From a virus: a DNA stretch of 38,013 bases. Below the pieces are notes generated by a model. The model was not told the origin of the DNA and did not search any database. It saw nothing but the letters and a program-made list of their open reading frames with translations. The translations under genes were made by a program, and so were the position numbers. This document shows, one piece after another, positions 22,988-29,360 of the stretch. The stretch covers positions 1 to 38,013 of the IMG/VR virus record IMGVR_UViG_3300013126_000093; one strand, 5' to 3'. Each line of letters starts with the position of its first letter. Position 1 is the stretch's first letter.

Positions 22988-23092
22988 ATGTTGAAGACAG
23001 TTATAGCCCTGTTAGCAGTGATCATTACTGTGGGTTTAGGTGTGCTGATGATTATACTGCAACATTGGATACTGTTTAGTGGGGATGAATAA
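22988..23092 (+). CDS. 34-residue membrane peptide
   Basis: From the ATG at 22988 the peptide is almost entirely one hydrophobic segment (VIALLAVIITVGLGVLMIIL), ending in HWILFSGDE. The long in-frame extension upstream (from 22832) is hydrophilic and unlikely. It could be a small holin-like or host-membrane peptide. Function unknown. Confidence 0.45.
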   Translation: MLKTVIALLAVIITVGLGVLMIILQHWILFSGDE

Positions 23093-23120
23093 CGAGCTTG
23101 CGGGCCGCTAGAGGTAAACA

Positions 23121-23288
23121 ATGATAGAGTGGACATTGGTATTTTGGTTGCAGTTTCCAGAGAACTACACAGAGCACAGTAAGTACAGTACAGAGCGTGA
23201 GTGTAGAGATAATCAACAGTTATGGCAGCGTAGATTTGACATAGTTAAAAGCCGGCTGGTCGCAGAGTGTCGTAGGAGAGAACTATGA
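23121..23288 (+). CDS. 55-residue protein of unknown function
   Basis: ATG at 23121 with GAGG upstream, stop TGA at 23286-23288. Begins with an aromatic hydrophobic stretch (WTLVFWLQF), followed by charged helix (CRDNQQLWQRRFDIVKSRLVAECRRREL). It overlaps the next membrane protein gene by an ATGA junction, the usual sign of a real small phage gene pair. Function unknown. Confidence 0.5.
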   Translation: MIEWTLVFWLQFPENYTEHSKYSTERECRDNQQLWQRRFDIVKSRLVAECRRREL

Positions 23289-23446
23289 AATGGCTGGTAT
23301 TCATTATATACTGGATCAGCCTAGTGTACACGATGCGGCAGGGTGATCTATGGATGTGGGCGATATTGATGCCCACGTTCTTATTATTGTTCGTGTGGGC
23401 AGAGGAACTAGATGGCCCCGTTGCACGTGATTCGCACAGAGGGTAA
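23285..23446 (+). CDS. 53-residue two-helix membrane protein
   Basis: ATG at 23285 overlapping the previous stop. Two hydrophobic segments (WLVFIIYWISLVYT and LWMWAILMPTFLLLFVWA) separated by a short polar MRQGD turn form a membrane hairpin, with a charged C terminus. The size and topology would fit a holin or membrane-adaptor protein, but no family is recognised. Confidence 0.5.
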   Translation: MKWLVFIIYWISLVYTMRQGDLWMWAILMPTFLLLFVWAEELDGPVARDSHRG

Positions 23447-23530
23447 AAGCAGGGTTTTTGCTCAGTAAGTGTGATTTACTGTGGCCTGGGATGCTTGTAG
23501 AGGCCGCTACGCTGGCCGTGAGGCAAGATC

Positions 23531-23580
23531 AAGTGCAGATTCGTGTGGTTTTGTGTGATAAAGTGTGGAATTGTGTGACC
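23531..23580 (+). repeat. 10-bp phased repeats NNGTGTGRNN
   Basis: Five consecutive 10-mers: AAGTGCAGAT (degenerate), TCGTGTGGTT, TTGTGTGATA, AAGTGTGGAA, TTGTGTGACC. A further copy AAGTGTGATT is at 23467-23476. One helical turn per unit puts the GTGTG cores on the same DNA face, as in binding-site arrays. Confidence 0.65.
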
Positions 23581-23657
23581 ATTTGAGCATAGCCTCTCAT
23601 ACCACCAGTCTCCGATTCTAGTCTACTGTAAGATCCACTGTAGGACCCCACGTTTTC

Positions 23658-23764
23658 CCACCGTATTCCGGGTTTTGAGACCCTGAATCCAACGTCCGGG
23701 ACCGTAAAAACCTTCTGTATACGGTGGCCCCGTTGCGGGGTATTCTTATATATACTGTATACGG
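23658..23764 (+). repeat. inverted and direct repeats upstream of 23775
   Basis: CCACCGTAT (23658-23666) pairs with ATACGGTGG (23719-23727); inside are GGGT-TTTGAG-ACCC and GTCC/GGAC elements. It is followed by a GC-rich hairpin and a second copy of CTGTATACGG at 23755-23764. As RNA this would form a multi-branched structure directly before the ribosome site of 23775-23990. Confidence 0.5.
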
Positions 23765-23774
23765 GAGCAGGATA

Positions 23775-23990
23775 GTGACAGAACTATGGGCCACACTGAT
23801 CACAGACTACAGAGACGGTGTACCTTACTACACGGTATTAGATCAATGGCGACAGGTCTCTGTGATCACTACTAACAGATCTATCGCACAGAGGTATCTA
23901 ATGCTCTGTGCTAGGGGATTGAGTTCGCAACAGATCCTACAGCTAGATCACTATCGGGCCAAGGCCCCGGTGCGCAATAAACAAAAATAA
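23775..23990 (+). CDS. small protein of unknown function (GTG start)
   Basis: 71 residues from the GTG at 23775, which has GGAG eight bases upstream; the upstream ATG at 23724 lies in a repeat and lacks a ribosome site. Sequence includes LWATLITDYRDGVPYYTVLD, then a helical segment (SIAQRYLMLCARGLSSQQIL) that could be part of a helix-turn-helix. Function unknown. The gene sits downstream of the repeat-rich non-coding region. Confidence 0.55.
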   Translation: MTELWATLITDYRDGVPYYTVLDQWRQVSVITTNRSIAQRYLMLCARGLSSQQILQLDHYRAKAPVRNKQK

Positions 23991-24010
23991 CCCAAATTGA
24001 TCTCAGAAAG

Positions 24011-24039
24011 TTGACAGGCGCAGAGATCTCACATATAAT
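24011..24039 (+). promoter_or_regulatory. sigma70-type promoter for 24086 and the tRNA cluster
   Basis: TTGACA (24011-24016), 17 bp, TATAAT (24034-24039). No terminator is seen before the tRNAs, so it probably drives the small gene and all three tRNAs. Confidence 0.75.
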
Positions 24040-24085
24040 ATACACTATGCTTAAGAAACGACTACTAAGCAAGGATCGATGAGCA

Positions 24086-24337
24086 ATGACACTACCAGAT
24101 GAACGCTATCGCAGTGTGCTAGCAGCGGAACGGTTGCTGAAGGATCTCTGTGACACTGCTGCAACTCCCAGAGTTCCCCGAGCTGTACGGGATCGTGCTC
24201 GTGCAGTGCTGCGCCACTATCCTTCACGTTGGGACATGGATCGTGCTGCTACTGTAGCTGATCACATATTTGCCACACAGACTCCCGTGGAAGATCTCCA
24301 GGAATTCATACAGAGAGGTCTAGAACAGCGTAAGTAA
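24086..24337 (+). CDS. BPSL0761-like small protein
   Basis: 83 residues. MTLPDERYRSVLAAERLLKD, then PRVPRAVRDRARAVLRHYPS and WDMDRAA match my memory of the small BPSL0761 family of proteobacteria and their phages, which has no established function. It is helical and basic in the middle, acidic at the end. It precedes the tRNA cluster by six bases and shares its promoter. Confidence 0.65.
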   Translation: MTLPDERYRSVLAAERLLKDLCDTAATPRVPRAVRDRARAVLRHYPSRWDMDRAATVADHIFATQTPVEDLQEFIQRGLEQRK

Positions 24338-24343
24338 AAGATC

Positions 24344-24421
<78 letters not shown>

Positions 24422-24427
24422 TTTAAA

Positions 24428-24504
24428 CACGCCTTAGCTCAGTAGGATAGAGCAACAGCCTTCTAAGCTGTGGGTCAGAGGTTCGAATCCTCTAGGCGTG
24501 GCCA
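24428..24504 (+). tRNA. tRNA-Arg (UCU)
   Basis: 77 bases with encoded CCA. Acceptor CACGCCT/AGGCGTG, anticodon loop CTTCTAA with UCU, T arm AGAGG-TTCGAAT-CCTCT. It reads AGA (and AGG), codons common in the left-hand phage genes. Only six bases separate it from the previous tRNA. Confidence 0.93.
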
Positions 24505-24519
24505 GCTACAGCAGCACGT

Positions 24520-24604
24520 GGGACCGTGGTGAAATAGGTAGACACAAGGGACTTAAAATCCCTCGCAGCGATGCATACCGGTTCGATTCCGGTCGGTCCT
24601 ACCA
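24520..24604 (+). tRNA. tRNA-Leu (UAA)
   Basis: 85 bases with encoded CCA. Acceptor GGGACCG/CGGTCCT (one G-U), D arm GTG...CAC, anticodon stem AGGGA/TCCCT with loop CTTAAAA (UAA), a long variable arm as expected for Leu, T arm ACCGG-TTCGATT-CCGGT. It reads UUA (and UUG). Confidence 0.93.
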
Positions 24605-24668
24605 AGTACAACAGCAGCAGCCCCGAGGGGGATCGCGAGCATGCAGTCACGGGGTCAGATCATTTTGG

Positions 24669-24697
24669 TTGACAGCGTGGTTCTGAACTAGTATAAT
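24669..24697 (+). promoter_or_regulatory. cassette promoter (TTTTGGTTGACAG type)
   Basis: TTGACA (24669-24674), 17 bp, TATAAT (24692-24697). First of the stereotyped promoters of the right-hand region. Confidence 0.8.
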
Positions 24698-24719
24698 TGC
24701 TGTTTTACTAAGGACCGCT

Positions 24720-24848
24720 ATGTCAGAACTACAGCAACGTTTCTACGCTGCACTTGCACACGTACAGCAGCACACGGATCTAGACGACGAACAGGCGCAA
24801 GACGCTGTTGCTGCTTTGTCGCAGCTCATAGAGGATCACGTCAAATAA
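24720..24848 (+). CDS. 42-residue helical protein
   Basis: ATG at 24720 preceded by AAGGACCGCT, 22 bases after a strong -10 box; stop at 24846-24848 directly before a terminator, so it is a complete single-gene unit. The peptide (LQQRFYAALAHVQQHTDLDD, AVAALSQLIEDHVK) is acidic and amphipathic. Function unknown. Confidence 0.65.
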   Translation: MSELQQRFYAALAHVQQHTDLDDEQAQDAVAALSQLIEDHVK

Positions 24849-24852
24849 CCCT

Positions 24853-24876
24853 AGACCCGCAAGGGTCTTTCTTTTT
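24853..24876 (+). terminator. rho-independent terminator
   Basis: AGACCC-GCAA-GGGTCT hairpin (24853-24868) followed by TTCTTTTT. Its T run merges with the -35 region of the next promoter. Confidence 0.85.
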
Positions 24877-24878
24877 GG

Positions 24879-24907
24879 TTGACAGCTCCAGTGTTCGGTA
24901 GTATACT
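24879..24907 (+). promoter_or_regulatory. cassette promoter
   Basis: TTGACA (24879-24884), 17 bp, TATACT (24902-24907), starting three bases after the terminator T run. Confidence 0.8.
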
Positions 24908-24931
24908 ATATGCATAGTGAAGGAGCGAGCA

Positions 24932-25252
24932 ATGAGAGCTAAAAGATCAGATCGTAATCACATCATCTACCAGATCACTGGCCCTGAGGGTGTGTACATC
25001 GGCGTCACTGCCAAGACTGAGAGCACTGTACTAAAGTCAGTTCGCGCTCGCATAGCCAAGCACTGGTATCGTGCCCAGACTGAAACCAAAGCTTGGGCTC
25101 TATGTGAACTTCTTCGCGCATATGCTGACAAAGCGGCGATCGACGTGCGTGTCATGGAGATCGTCAGGGGCAAGGCTGCGGCACATGCTAGAGAACGTGA
25201 GTTGATCCGTGAACTGCGTCCTTTTTACAACACTGACAAGAGAGGTGCCTAA
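24932..25252 (+). CDS. GIY-YIG nuclease-domain protein
   Basis: 106 residues from the ATG at 24932, preceded by AAGGAGCGA. IIYQITGPEGVYIGVT matches the GIY-YIG signature (here YQI and YIG), followed by a conserved-type Arg in RARIAKHW, ERELIREL with the metal-binding Glu, and YNTDK with the late Asn. The family cuts DNA with one metal ion; small stand-alone phage copies are of unknown role and may be homing or repair enzymes. It overlaps 25252-25557 by one base (TAATG). Confidence 0.75.
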   Translation: MRAKRSDRNHIIYQITGPEGVYIGVTAKTESTVLKSVRARIAKHWYRAQTETKAWALCELLRAYADKAAIDVRVMEIVRGKAAAHARERELIRELRPFYNTDKRGA

Positions 25253-25557
25253 TGTGGTACACGTACGATCGCCGTAGCTCAGCTATAGTTAAAAGCTACA
25301 AGACCTACCCAGCTGCACAGGCAGCTATCACTAGAGCCCATAAGAAGTACGTGCGGGCGTTCCCCTACTACCCGGGCAGCAATGCGCATGAAGACGATCC
25401 CTTGACGTGGATGGCTGCTGCAGAAGCTGCGTGGTATCACTCTGTGATAGAGCAACGTGTCACCAAGCGTAACCTGATCACAGGCAAAGAGTTCACCCAA
25501 TCCGTGAACACTCCCCGAAGCTGCGATCCCAGCTCGGAGCTGTACTGGTCGATGTAG
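25252..25557 (+). CDS. phage protein of unknown function
   Basis: 101 residues. Residues 1-70 are helical with many Ala and Tyr (MWYTYDRRSSAIVKSYKTYP, MAAAEAAWYHSVIEQ). The end VKRNLITGKEF-type segment followed by TPRSCDPSSELYWSM is a pattern I associate with small phage proteins (Cys-x-P-x-S-E-x-Y-W-S-M), function unassigned. Co-translated with the GIY-YIG protein. Confidence 0.7.
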   Translation: MWYTYDRRSSAIVKSYKTYPAAQAAITRAHKKYVRAFPYYPGSNAHEDDPLTWMAAAEAAWYHSVIEQRVTKRNLITGKEFTQSVNTPRSCDPSSELYWSM

Positions 25558-25560
25558 AGG

Positions 25561-25589
25561 TTGACAGCCAGTGCCGAGAGTGCTATACT
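25561..25589 (+). promoter_or_regulatory. cassette promoter
   Basis: TTGACA (25561-25566), 17 bp, TATACT (25584-25589), three bases after the upstream stop codon. Confidence 0.8.
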
Positions 25590-25619
25590 ATAGGCTAAGT
25601 TAACAAAAGGAGCGACGAA

Positions 25620-26036
25620 ATGGGTACACGATCACGAGTAGCTGTCATGCACGGCGATGTCTGCAAATCGGTCTACTGCCACTATGATGGCTATCTGGAC
25701 TACACAGGCGAGATCCTGCTCAAGCATTACGGTTCAGTAGAAGCCAATGAGTTGGTCGCACGTGGAGACAATTCGGGCGTCAAAGAGACTGTAGAAGAAA
25801 TGAACTTCTATGCTGATCGAGGTGAAGAAGATGTGGGCTACAGGGTAGCTCACTCGTTCGAAGAGTTCCTGGAGCAGGTCGAGGGCTGTTTTGGTGAGTA
25901 TTACTATGTCATGCGGGACGGAGTATGGTACGCGGGTGCCGTTTACTCCACCACGGGCTTGATCAAGAACGGTTTGGTTCCGCTCAAAGATGCTATGGCT
26001 GCTCTAGCAGTTGAGAAAGAAACCCTAGACGGCTAA
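25620..26036 (+). CDS. phage protein of the MGTRSRV type, unknown function
   Basis: 138 residues. The start MGTRSRVAVMHGDVCKSVYCHYDGYLDYTG is typical of a small phage family that begins MGTRSR and contains YxHxDGY; no reaction is known. An acidic middle (VEEMNFYADRGEEDVGY) follows, with a C-terminal beta/helix part (YYYVMRDGVWYAGAVYS). AAGGAGCGA lies upstream of the ATG. Its stop codon falls in a hairpin AACCCT/AGGGTT (26021-26041) without a T run. Confidence 0.75.
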   Translation: MGTRSRVAVMHGDVCKSVYCHYDGYLDYTGEILLKHYGSVEANELVARGDNSGVKETVEEMNFYADRGEEDVGYRVAHSFEEFLEQVEGCFGEYYYVMRDGVWYAGAVYSTTGLIKNGLVPLKDAMAALAVEKETLDG

Positions 26037-26055
26037 GGGTTATTACTCATAGGGG

Positions 26056-26084
26056 TTGACAACAGCCCCTATCTGTAATATACT
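26056..26084 (+). promoter_or_regulatory. cassette promoter
   Basis: TTGACA (26056-26061), 17 bp, TATACT (26079-26084). Confidence 0.8.
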
Positions 26085-26117
26085 AGAGGCTGTGTTAAAC
26101 AACAAGGAGCGAAGCAA

Positions 26118-27218
26118 ATGTACATCACTTTTACTGAAGGCTGGTACAACATCAAGGGCCAGCCCACAAATGTTGCAGGTTTGACTTTCAAGCTTGTGGA
26201 AGACTACAAAGTAGCCAAGAGTGGCGAAGGCTACGTCACTGTGGAAGGTGGCGGACAGCCGGGCTTCCCAGATCGCTCAATCCGCATCCGTTGCCGTCAG
26301 GGTGCATATGCAGTTGCGGGCAGTGCCAAACCCATTCCTAAGGGAGTAACTATGCTACAGGCTCTTAAGGCTAAGAGCACCAAGGGTGCCGAAGTCACTG
26401 ACTTCACCCAGATCAAAGTGTCAGACGACAGTGTCGCGCACGAGACCGATGAAGAGATCATCGAGCGTACTCGCCTGCGTTTTGAGATCCTCAAGGATAT
26501 GACCAAAGCAGTGAAGTCGGGTGATGTGCGAGCAATGATCGTCACAGGCCCTCCGGGTGTGGGCAAGAGCTTTGGCGTTGAAGAAGTACTGTCAAAGGAC
26601 GATCTGTTTGATGTTATGGGTCAACGCAAGCCCAAATACGAGATCGTCAAAGGTGCTATGAGTGCCATTGGTCTGTACTCAAAGCTCTACAAGTTCTCCG
26701 ACGCTAAGAACATCCTGGTGTTCGATGACTGCGACAGTATTTTGCTGGACGACATCTCGCTGAACATCCTCAAAGCCGCTTTGGATTCTAGCAAGAAGCG
26801 TACCATTTCGTGGAACACTGACAGCCGCATCCTGCGCAGTGAGGGTATCCCAGATCGTTTCGAGTTCAAGGGTGGTGCTATCTTTATCACGAACTTGAAG
26901 TTTGAGAATGTGCGTTCTAAGAAACTGCAGGAGCATTTGGCGGCTCTCGAGTCACGCTGTCACTACATCGATCTGCGTATGGACACAGATCGCGAAAAGG
27001 TCCTGCGTATTGAGCAGATCGTCAAGGACGGTATGTTGGACTCATACGAGCTTGAGCAGGTTGCCAAAGATGAAGTAGTCACATTCATCAAAGACAATCG
27101 TGCCACTATGCGCGAGCTGAGCTTGCGTACGGTGCTCAAAGTAGCGGATCTGCGTAAGAGCTTCCCTACTAACTGGCAGAACATGGCCAAGGTCACTGTT
27201 ATGAAGGGAGCTTACTAA
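26118..27218 (+). CDS. AAA+ ATPase
   Basis: 366 residues. Walker A GPPGVGKS (144-151), Walker B NILVFDDCDS (198-207) and sensor-1 FITN are clear; a C-terminal helical lid follows (NRATMRELSLRTVLKVADL). The N-terminal ~110 residues form a separate beta-rich domain not seen in host AAA proteins. It should use ATP to remodel a protein or nucleic-acid complex; its place in the accessory region suggests a host-directed or replication-related job. Ribosome site AAGGAGCGA. Its TAA overlaps the ATG of the GcrA-like gene by one base. Confidence 0.85.
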   Translation: MYITFTEGWYNIKGQPTNVAGLTFKLVEDYKVAKSGEGYVTVEGGGQPGFPDRSIRIRCRQGAYAVAGSAKPIPKGVTMLQALKAKSTKGAEVTDFTQIKVSDDSVAHETDEEIIERTRLRFEILKDMTKAVKSGDVRAMIVTGPPGVGKSFGVEEVLSKDDLFDVMGQRKPKYEIVKGAMSAIGLYSKLYKFSDAKNILVFDDCDSILLDDISLNILKAALDSSKKRTISWNTDSRILRSEGIPDRFEFKGGAIFITNLKFENVRSKKLQEHLAALESRCHYIDLRMDTDREKVLRIEQIVKDGMLDSYELEQVAKDEVVTFIKDNRATMRELSLRTVLKVADLRKSFPTNWQNMAKVTVMKGAY

Positions 27219-27463
27219 TGGTAGATCTTCCAATCCGTGAGTGCCAATGGATTGGTCCGGAGCAGGACCCCCGCCGGGGTCCTCTCCAATACTGTGGTAG
27301 TGCCGTGATCTCGGGCAAGAGCTACTGCGGGGACCACTATTGGTTGGTCTACAAACGAGGCACAGCCATAGCCGGTAAGAAGAGAGAGCGTGAGATCGAT
27401 CGTGAGATCGAATCTCTGAAACAGCAGCAAGATCTGGACGAAATGGAGAATGACAATGGGTGA
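27218..27463 (+). CDS. small protein with GcrA-like C-terminal signature
   Basis: 81 residues. ECQWIGPEQDP, then YCGSAVISGKSYCGDHYWLVY with C9, C26, C37 and H40 match the C-terminal signature of the alphaproteobacterial regulator GcrA (C-x-W...CG...G-x-x-YC-x-x-H). GcrA binds sigma70-RNA polymerase through its C-terminal part and methylated DNA through an N-terminal helix-turn-helix, which is absent here; instead a charged helix follows (KKREREIDREIESLKQQQ). It may bind host sigma70 or a zinc ion, acting on the many sigma70 promoters here. This is inference from a short motif. Confidence 0.6.
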   Translation: MVDLPIRECQWIGPEQDPRRGPLQYCGSAVISGKSYCGDHYWLVYKRGTAIAGKKREREIDREIESLKQQQDLDEMENDNG

Positions 27464-27650
27464 TATCGTTAAATTGATCGTGTATGCTGTGCTGATTCTA
27501 GCATTGATCGCCGCGGGCCCTCTGCTGGTGATCTGGAGTTTGAATACTCTGTTCCCTGCGCTGGAGATCGCTTACTCGATCAGTACCTGGTTTGCCACTT
27601 TGATTTTGGGTGTAGCACTGAACCCCACGGTTCGGATAAAGAAAGATTAA
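27456..27650 (+). CDS. small two-pass membrane protein
   Basis: 64 residues from the ATG at 27456, seven bases after GGAG; an ATG at 27450 is too close. Segments IVYAVLILALIAAGPLLVIW and ISTWFATLILGVAL are membrane-spanning, joined by a loop with SLNTLFPALEI, and the tail VRIKKD is cytoplasmic by charge. Similar LNTLFP-containing membrane proteins occur in other large phages as far as I recall; function unknown. It overlaps the GcrA-like gene by eight bases. Confidence 0.68.
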   Translation: MGDIVKLIVYAVLILALIAAGPLLVIWSLNTLFPALEIAYSISTWFATLILGVALNPTVRIKKD

Positions 27651-27667
27651 AATGGCAAAATACAGTA

Positions 27668-27696
27668 TTGCTTTTCAGCGAGCGATCCTGTAATAT
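27668..27696 (+). promoter_or_regulatory. possible promoter of a different type
   Basis: TTGCTT (27668-27673), 17 bp, TAATAT (27691-27696), about 57 bases before 27753. It has the same geometry but weaker boxes than the cassette promoters and a longer leader without GGAGCGA. Confidence 0.4.
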
Positions 27697-27752
27697 ATAT
27701 GAACGCTGAATAACAAGTAATCAGCTATTTTTAACTAAAAGGAAACACACAG

Positions 27753-28031
27753 ATGAAGCGTTTTAATCCTGAAACCAAGACTTTCAAAGTCTTCAACGCA
27801 CTGTACAATGGTGCGACCCTTACAGCCGCCCAGGCTCGTAAGATGGGTGTTGGCAACCTCTCAGCAGAAGTTACTCGCATCCGCCACGGTGGTTATGCTG
27901 TGTATGCTAACCAGCGTACCGCAGGCAATGGCGTTACCGTTACTGAATATGTAATGGGTCAGCCCAGCCGTGAGATCGTTGCCCTAGGCTACAAGGCCAA
28001 GGCTGCTGGTTTGACTTTAGAGACCATCTAA
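27753..28031 (+). CDS. small basic protein, possible winged/HTH fold
   Basis: 92 residues. NALYNGATLTAAQARKMGVGNLSAEVTRIRHGGYAVY reads like a helix-turn-helix followed by a beta wing: a helix, a turn at GATLT, a second helix at AAQARKMG and a recognition-like helix NLSAEVTRIR. It is Lys/Arg-rich and could bind DNA. It differs from its neighbours in having AAGGAAA instead of GGAGCGA and a different promoter, and in being followed by the anti-GGAGCGA hairpin and a strong terminator. Confidence 0.72.
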   Translation: MKRFNPETKTFKVFNALYNGATLTAAQARKMGVGNLSAEVTRIRHGGYAVYANQRTAGNGVTVTEYVMGQPSREIVALGYKAKAAGLTLETI

Positions 28032-28112
28032 AGACCAGTTTCAAAGACCAAGCCGATTCGCTCCCGGGGCGGTACTTTGGGGGTGTTGTGGAAACGCAAC
28101 ACCCTTTTCTTT
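28032..28112 (+). ncRNA. candidate 3'-UTR-derived small RNA with anti-ribosome-site loop
   Basis: After the stop codon, CCGATTCGCTCCCGG (28053-28067) puts ATTCGCTCC in a loop closed by CCG/CGG, or by the outer CCAAGCCG/CGG...CTTTGG stem. TCGCTCC is the exact reverse complement of the GGAGCGA ribosome site used upstream of at least 12 genes here. A rho-independent terminator follows at 28081. The same 15 bases recur at 36831. Confidence 0.45.
28081..28112 (+). terminator. rho-independent terminator
   Basis: GGGTGTTG (28081-28088) pairs with CAACACCC (28097-28104) around TGGAAACG, followed by TTTTCTTTT. The T run leads into the next cassette promoter. Confidence 0.9.
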
Positions 28113-28115
28113 TGG

Positions 28116-28144
28116 TTGACAGATTGGGCTAGAGATCGTATACT
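28116..28144 (+). promoter_or_regulatory. cassette promoter
   Basis: TTGACA (28116-28121), 17 bp, TATACT (28139-28144). Confidence 0.8.
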
Positions 28145-28170
28145 AGCTCTAACTTAACAAGGAGAGAGTC

Positions 28171-28563
28171 ATGGCGCTGCTAGAATTTAGACCCAAGTGT
28201 ATCAATCATGGTTGCGCCAAGCCCGTAACCTATAGTCACAAAGATGAGCAAGGCAACAAACGATGGAGGATTCATTGCGGGCATTGCCAAGGAGCCAGCT
28301 ACGGACGGCATGATCATGCTCCTGGGGTAACACCATTCAAGACCGGGCGCTGTTCTAACAGTGATAGCCATTTAGGGTTTGCCTGTGCTATCGACTACAA
28401 GAAAGCTCCTTGGGCCGTGGGTATGACCGAGATAGATCACAAGAATGGCGATTGCACTGACAACCGTCCCAAAAACCTAGACGAACTGTGCCCAATGTGC
28501 CATAAACGCAAAGGACGCCTAGCAGGCGATCATAACGGGTGGAAGAACTATCGTGTGGCGTAA
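28171..28563 (+). CDS. HNH endonuclease-family protein with zinc sites
   Basis: 130 residues. The core TEIDHKNGDCTDNRPKNLDELCPMCHKRKG has the DH pair, the Asn and the C-P-M-C-H zinc end of an HNH fold; earlier Cys pairs (CINHGC, CGHC) probably form a second zinc site. It would cut or nick DNA. Ribosome site is AAGGAGAGAG, a variant of the usual one. The end of the gene (TGTGGCG-TAA) forms a GTGTGGC/GCCACAC hairpin with the stop codon in its loop. Confidence 0.8.
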   Translation: MALLEFRPKCINHGCAKPVTYSHKDEQGNKRWRIHCGHCQGASYGRHDHAPGVTPFKTGRCSNSDSHLGFACAIDYKKAPWAVGMTEIDHKNGDCTDNRPKNLDELCPMCHKRKGRLAGDHNGWKNYRVA

Positions 28564-28572
28564 AAGCCACAC
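28553..28572 (+). terminator. stem-loop at the stop codon, no T run
   Basis: GTGTGGC (28553-28559) and GCCACAC (28566-28572) with the TAA stop in the loop GTAAAA. Lacking a T run it may protect the 3' end or pause polymerase rather than terminate. Confidence 0.4.
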
Positions 28573-28592
28573 CCCCGGCACTCCCAAACCGG

Positions 28593-28621
28593 TTGACAGC
28601 CCAGCCAAACGAGCATATACT
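28593..28621 (+). promoter_or_regulatory. cassette promoter
   Basis: TTGACA (28593-28598), 17 bp, TATACT (28616-28621). Confidence 0.8.
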
Positions 28622-28654
28622 AGACACAGTTAAATAGCAAAGAGGAGCGAACCC

Positions 28655-29287
28655 ATGCAATTCACAGCTGATCAAGTTTGGGCCCTAGCGGTAGCCGCTG
28701 ATCGTATCAACGGCGAATACCTCAAAGAGGACAAATGGGAAGAGCAGAATGGCGAAATGGTGAAAACCAAAGAAGCCAACAAGCTCATGGTCAAGCGGTG
28801 GCTGCGTGAGGGATCCAATCCTACCACAGAGAAAGATGTGGAGGAGGGCCGCCGGGTTCGCGGGTACTTCAACACCTTCATCATGCGAGAGCTGGCGGGC
28901 AAGCTCAATGACTTTGAGCGCCAGGCACTGAAGCTAGCCCAAAAAACTGAATTCACGGGTCGCGATCTCTACGACTTCGCTGTGATCTCATGCTTGCCTT
29001 CTGTGGCTCGCCGTGATCAACAGCGCCAAGAGATCAAGCGGGAGATTTATCAGAGCGAGCAACTGGTTGGAACAGTGGGCCAAACCATTGTGGGCGATTT
29101 AACCGTGATCAACTGCTGGTTCAACGCTAACTATATGAAGTTCCGTGTCCAGGGCCGTATGGGCGAGAGCTTCGTGGATTTTTGGCACTCCAAGGAGCTG
29201 ACTGGGGAGCTGAAGATCAAGGGCAAGATCAAAGCCATCCGTGGCGATAAAACAACACAGCTCAACTATGTGAAGATCGTCGGTTGA
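28655..29287 (+). CDS. phage protein of unknown function
   Basis: 210 residues. Helical N-terminal two thirds (ADQVWALAVAADRINGEYLK, YFNTFIMRELAGKLNDFERQ) and a beta-like C-terminal part (DLTVINCWFNANYMKFRVQG, ELKIKGKIKAIRGDKTTQL). It is basic and has no catalytic motif that I can see; a nucleic-acid-binding role is possible. GGAGCGA precedes the ATG. The TGA stop is embedded in the -35 box of the MoxR promoter. Confidence 0.7.
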   Translation: MQFTADQVWALAVAADRINGEYLKEDKWEEQNGEMVKTKEANKLMVKRWLREGSNPTTEKDVEEGRRVRGYFNTFIMRELAGKLNDFERQALKLAQKTEFTGRDLYDFAVISCLPSVARRDQQRQEIKREIYQSEQLVGTVGQTIVGDLTVINCWFNANYMKFRVQGRMGESFVDFWHSKELTGELKIKGKIKAIRGDKTTQLNYVKIVG

Positions 29288-29312
29288 CAGCAGAGTTGGG
29301 TGGTGTTATACT
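29284..29312 (+). promoter_or_regulatory. promoter with palindromic -10 region
   Basis: TTGACA (29284-29289), 17 bp, TATACT (29307-29312). GTGTTAT-ACTA-ATGACAC (29303-29320) is an inverted repeat (one mismatch) centred on the -10 box. A near-identical element occurs only before 36528. The leader to 29361 is ~48 bases and lacks GGAGCGA. Confidence 0.75.
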
Positions 29313-29360
29313 AATGACACTGAGAGAGTAGTTTGTTTTTAACTTTTTTGCGAGGTCTAT

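Larger units (their letters stand above)
23447..23774 (+). other. 328-base non-coding region with repeats and inverted repeats
   Basis: The longest stretch without a convincing gene. It holds GTGTG repeats with a 10-bp period (23531-23580), a 9-bp inverted repeat CCACCGTAT/ATACGGTGG (23658-23666 and 23719-23727) enclosing smaller hairpins, a GCCCCG-TTG-CGGGGT hairpin (about 23728-23742) and a direct repeat CTGTATACGG (23715-23724 and 23755-23764). No promoter with the 17-bp geometry of the rest of the region is present. A control region, origin or structured RNA are all possible. Confidence 0.5.

Noticed and set aside
23531-23580. GTGTG repeats as a CRISPR array
   Set aside because: Units are 10 bp with no spacers; they are tandem phased repeats.
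24498-24686. 62-residue open frame
   Set aside because: It runs through the Leu tRNA and the next promoter.
26021-26041. hairpin AACCCT/AGGGTT as a terminator
   Set aside because: No T run follows; it overlaps the stop codon and is too weak to call.
27652-27693. 13-codon ORF MAKYSIAFQRAIL after the membrane protein gene
   Set aside because: It has no good ribosome site and lies in the promoter region of 27753-28031.
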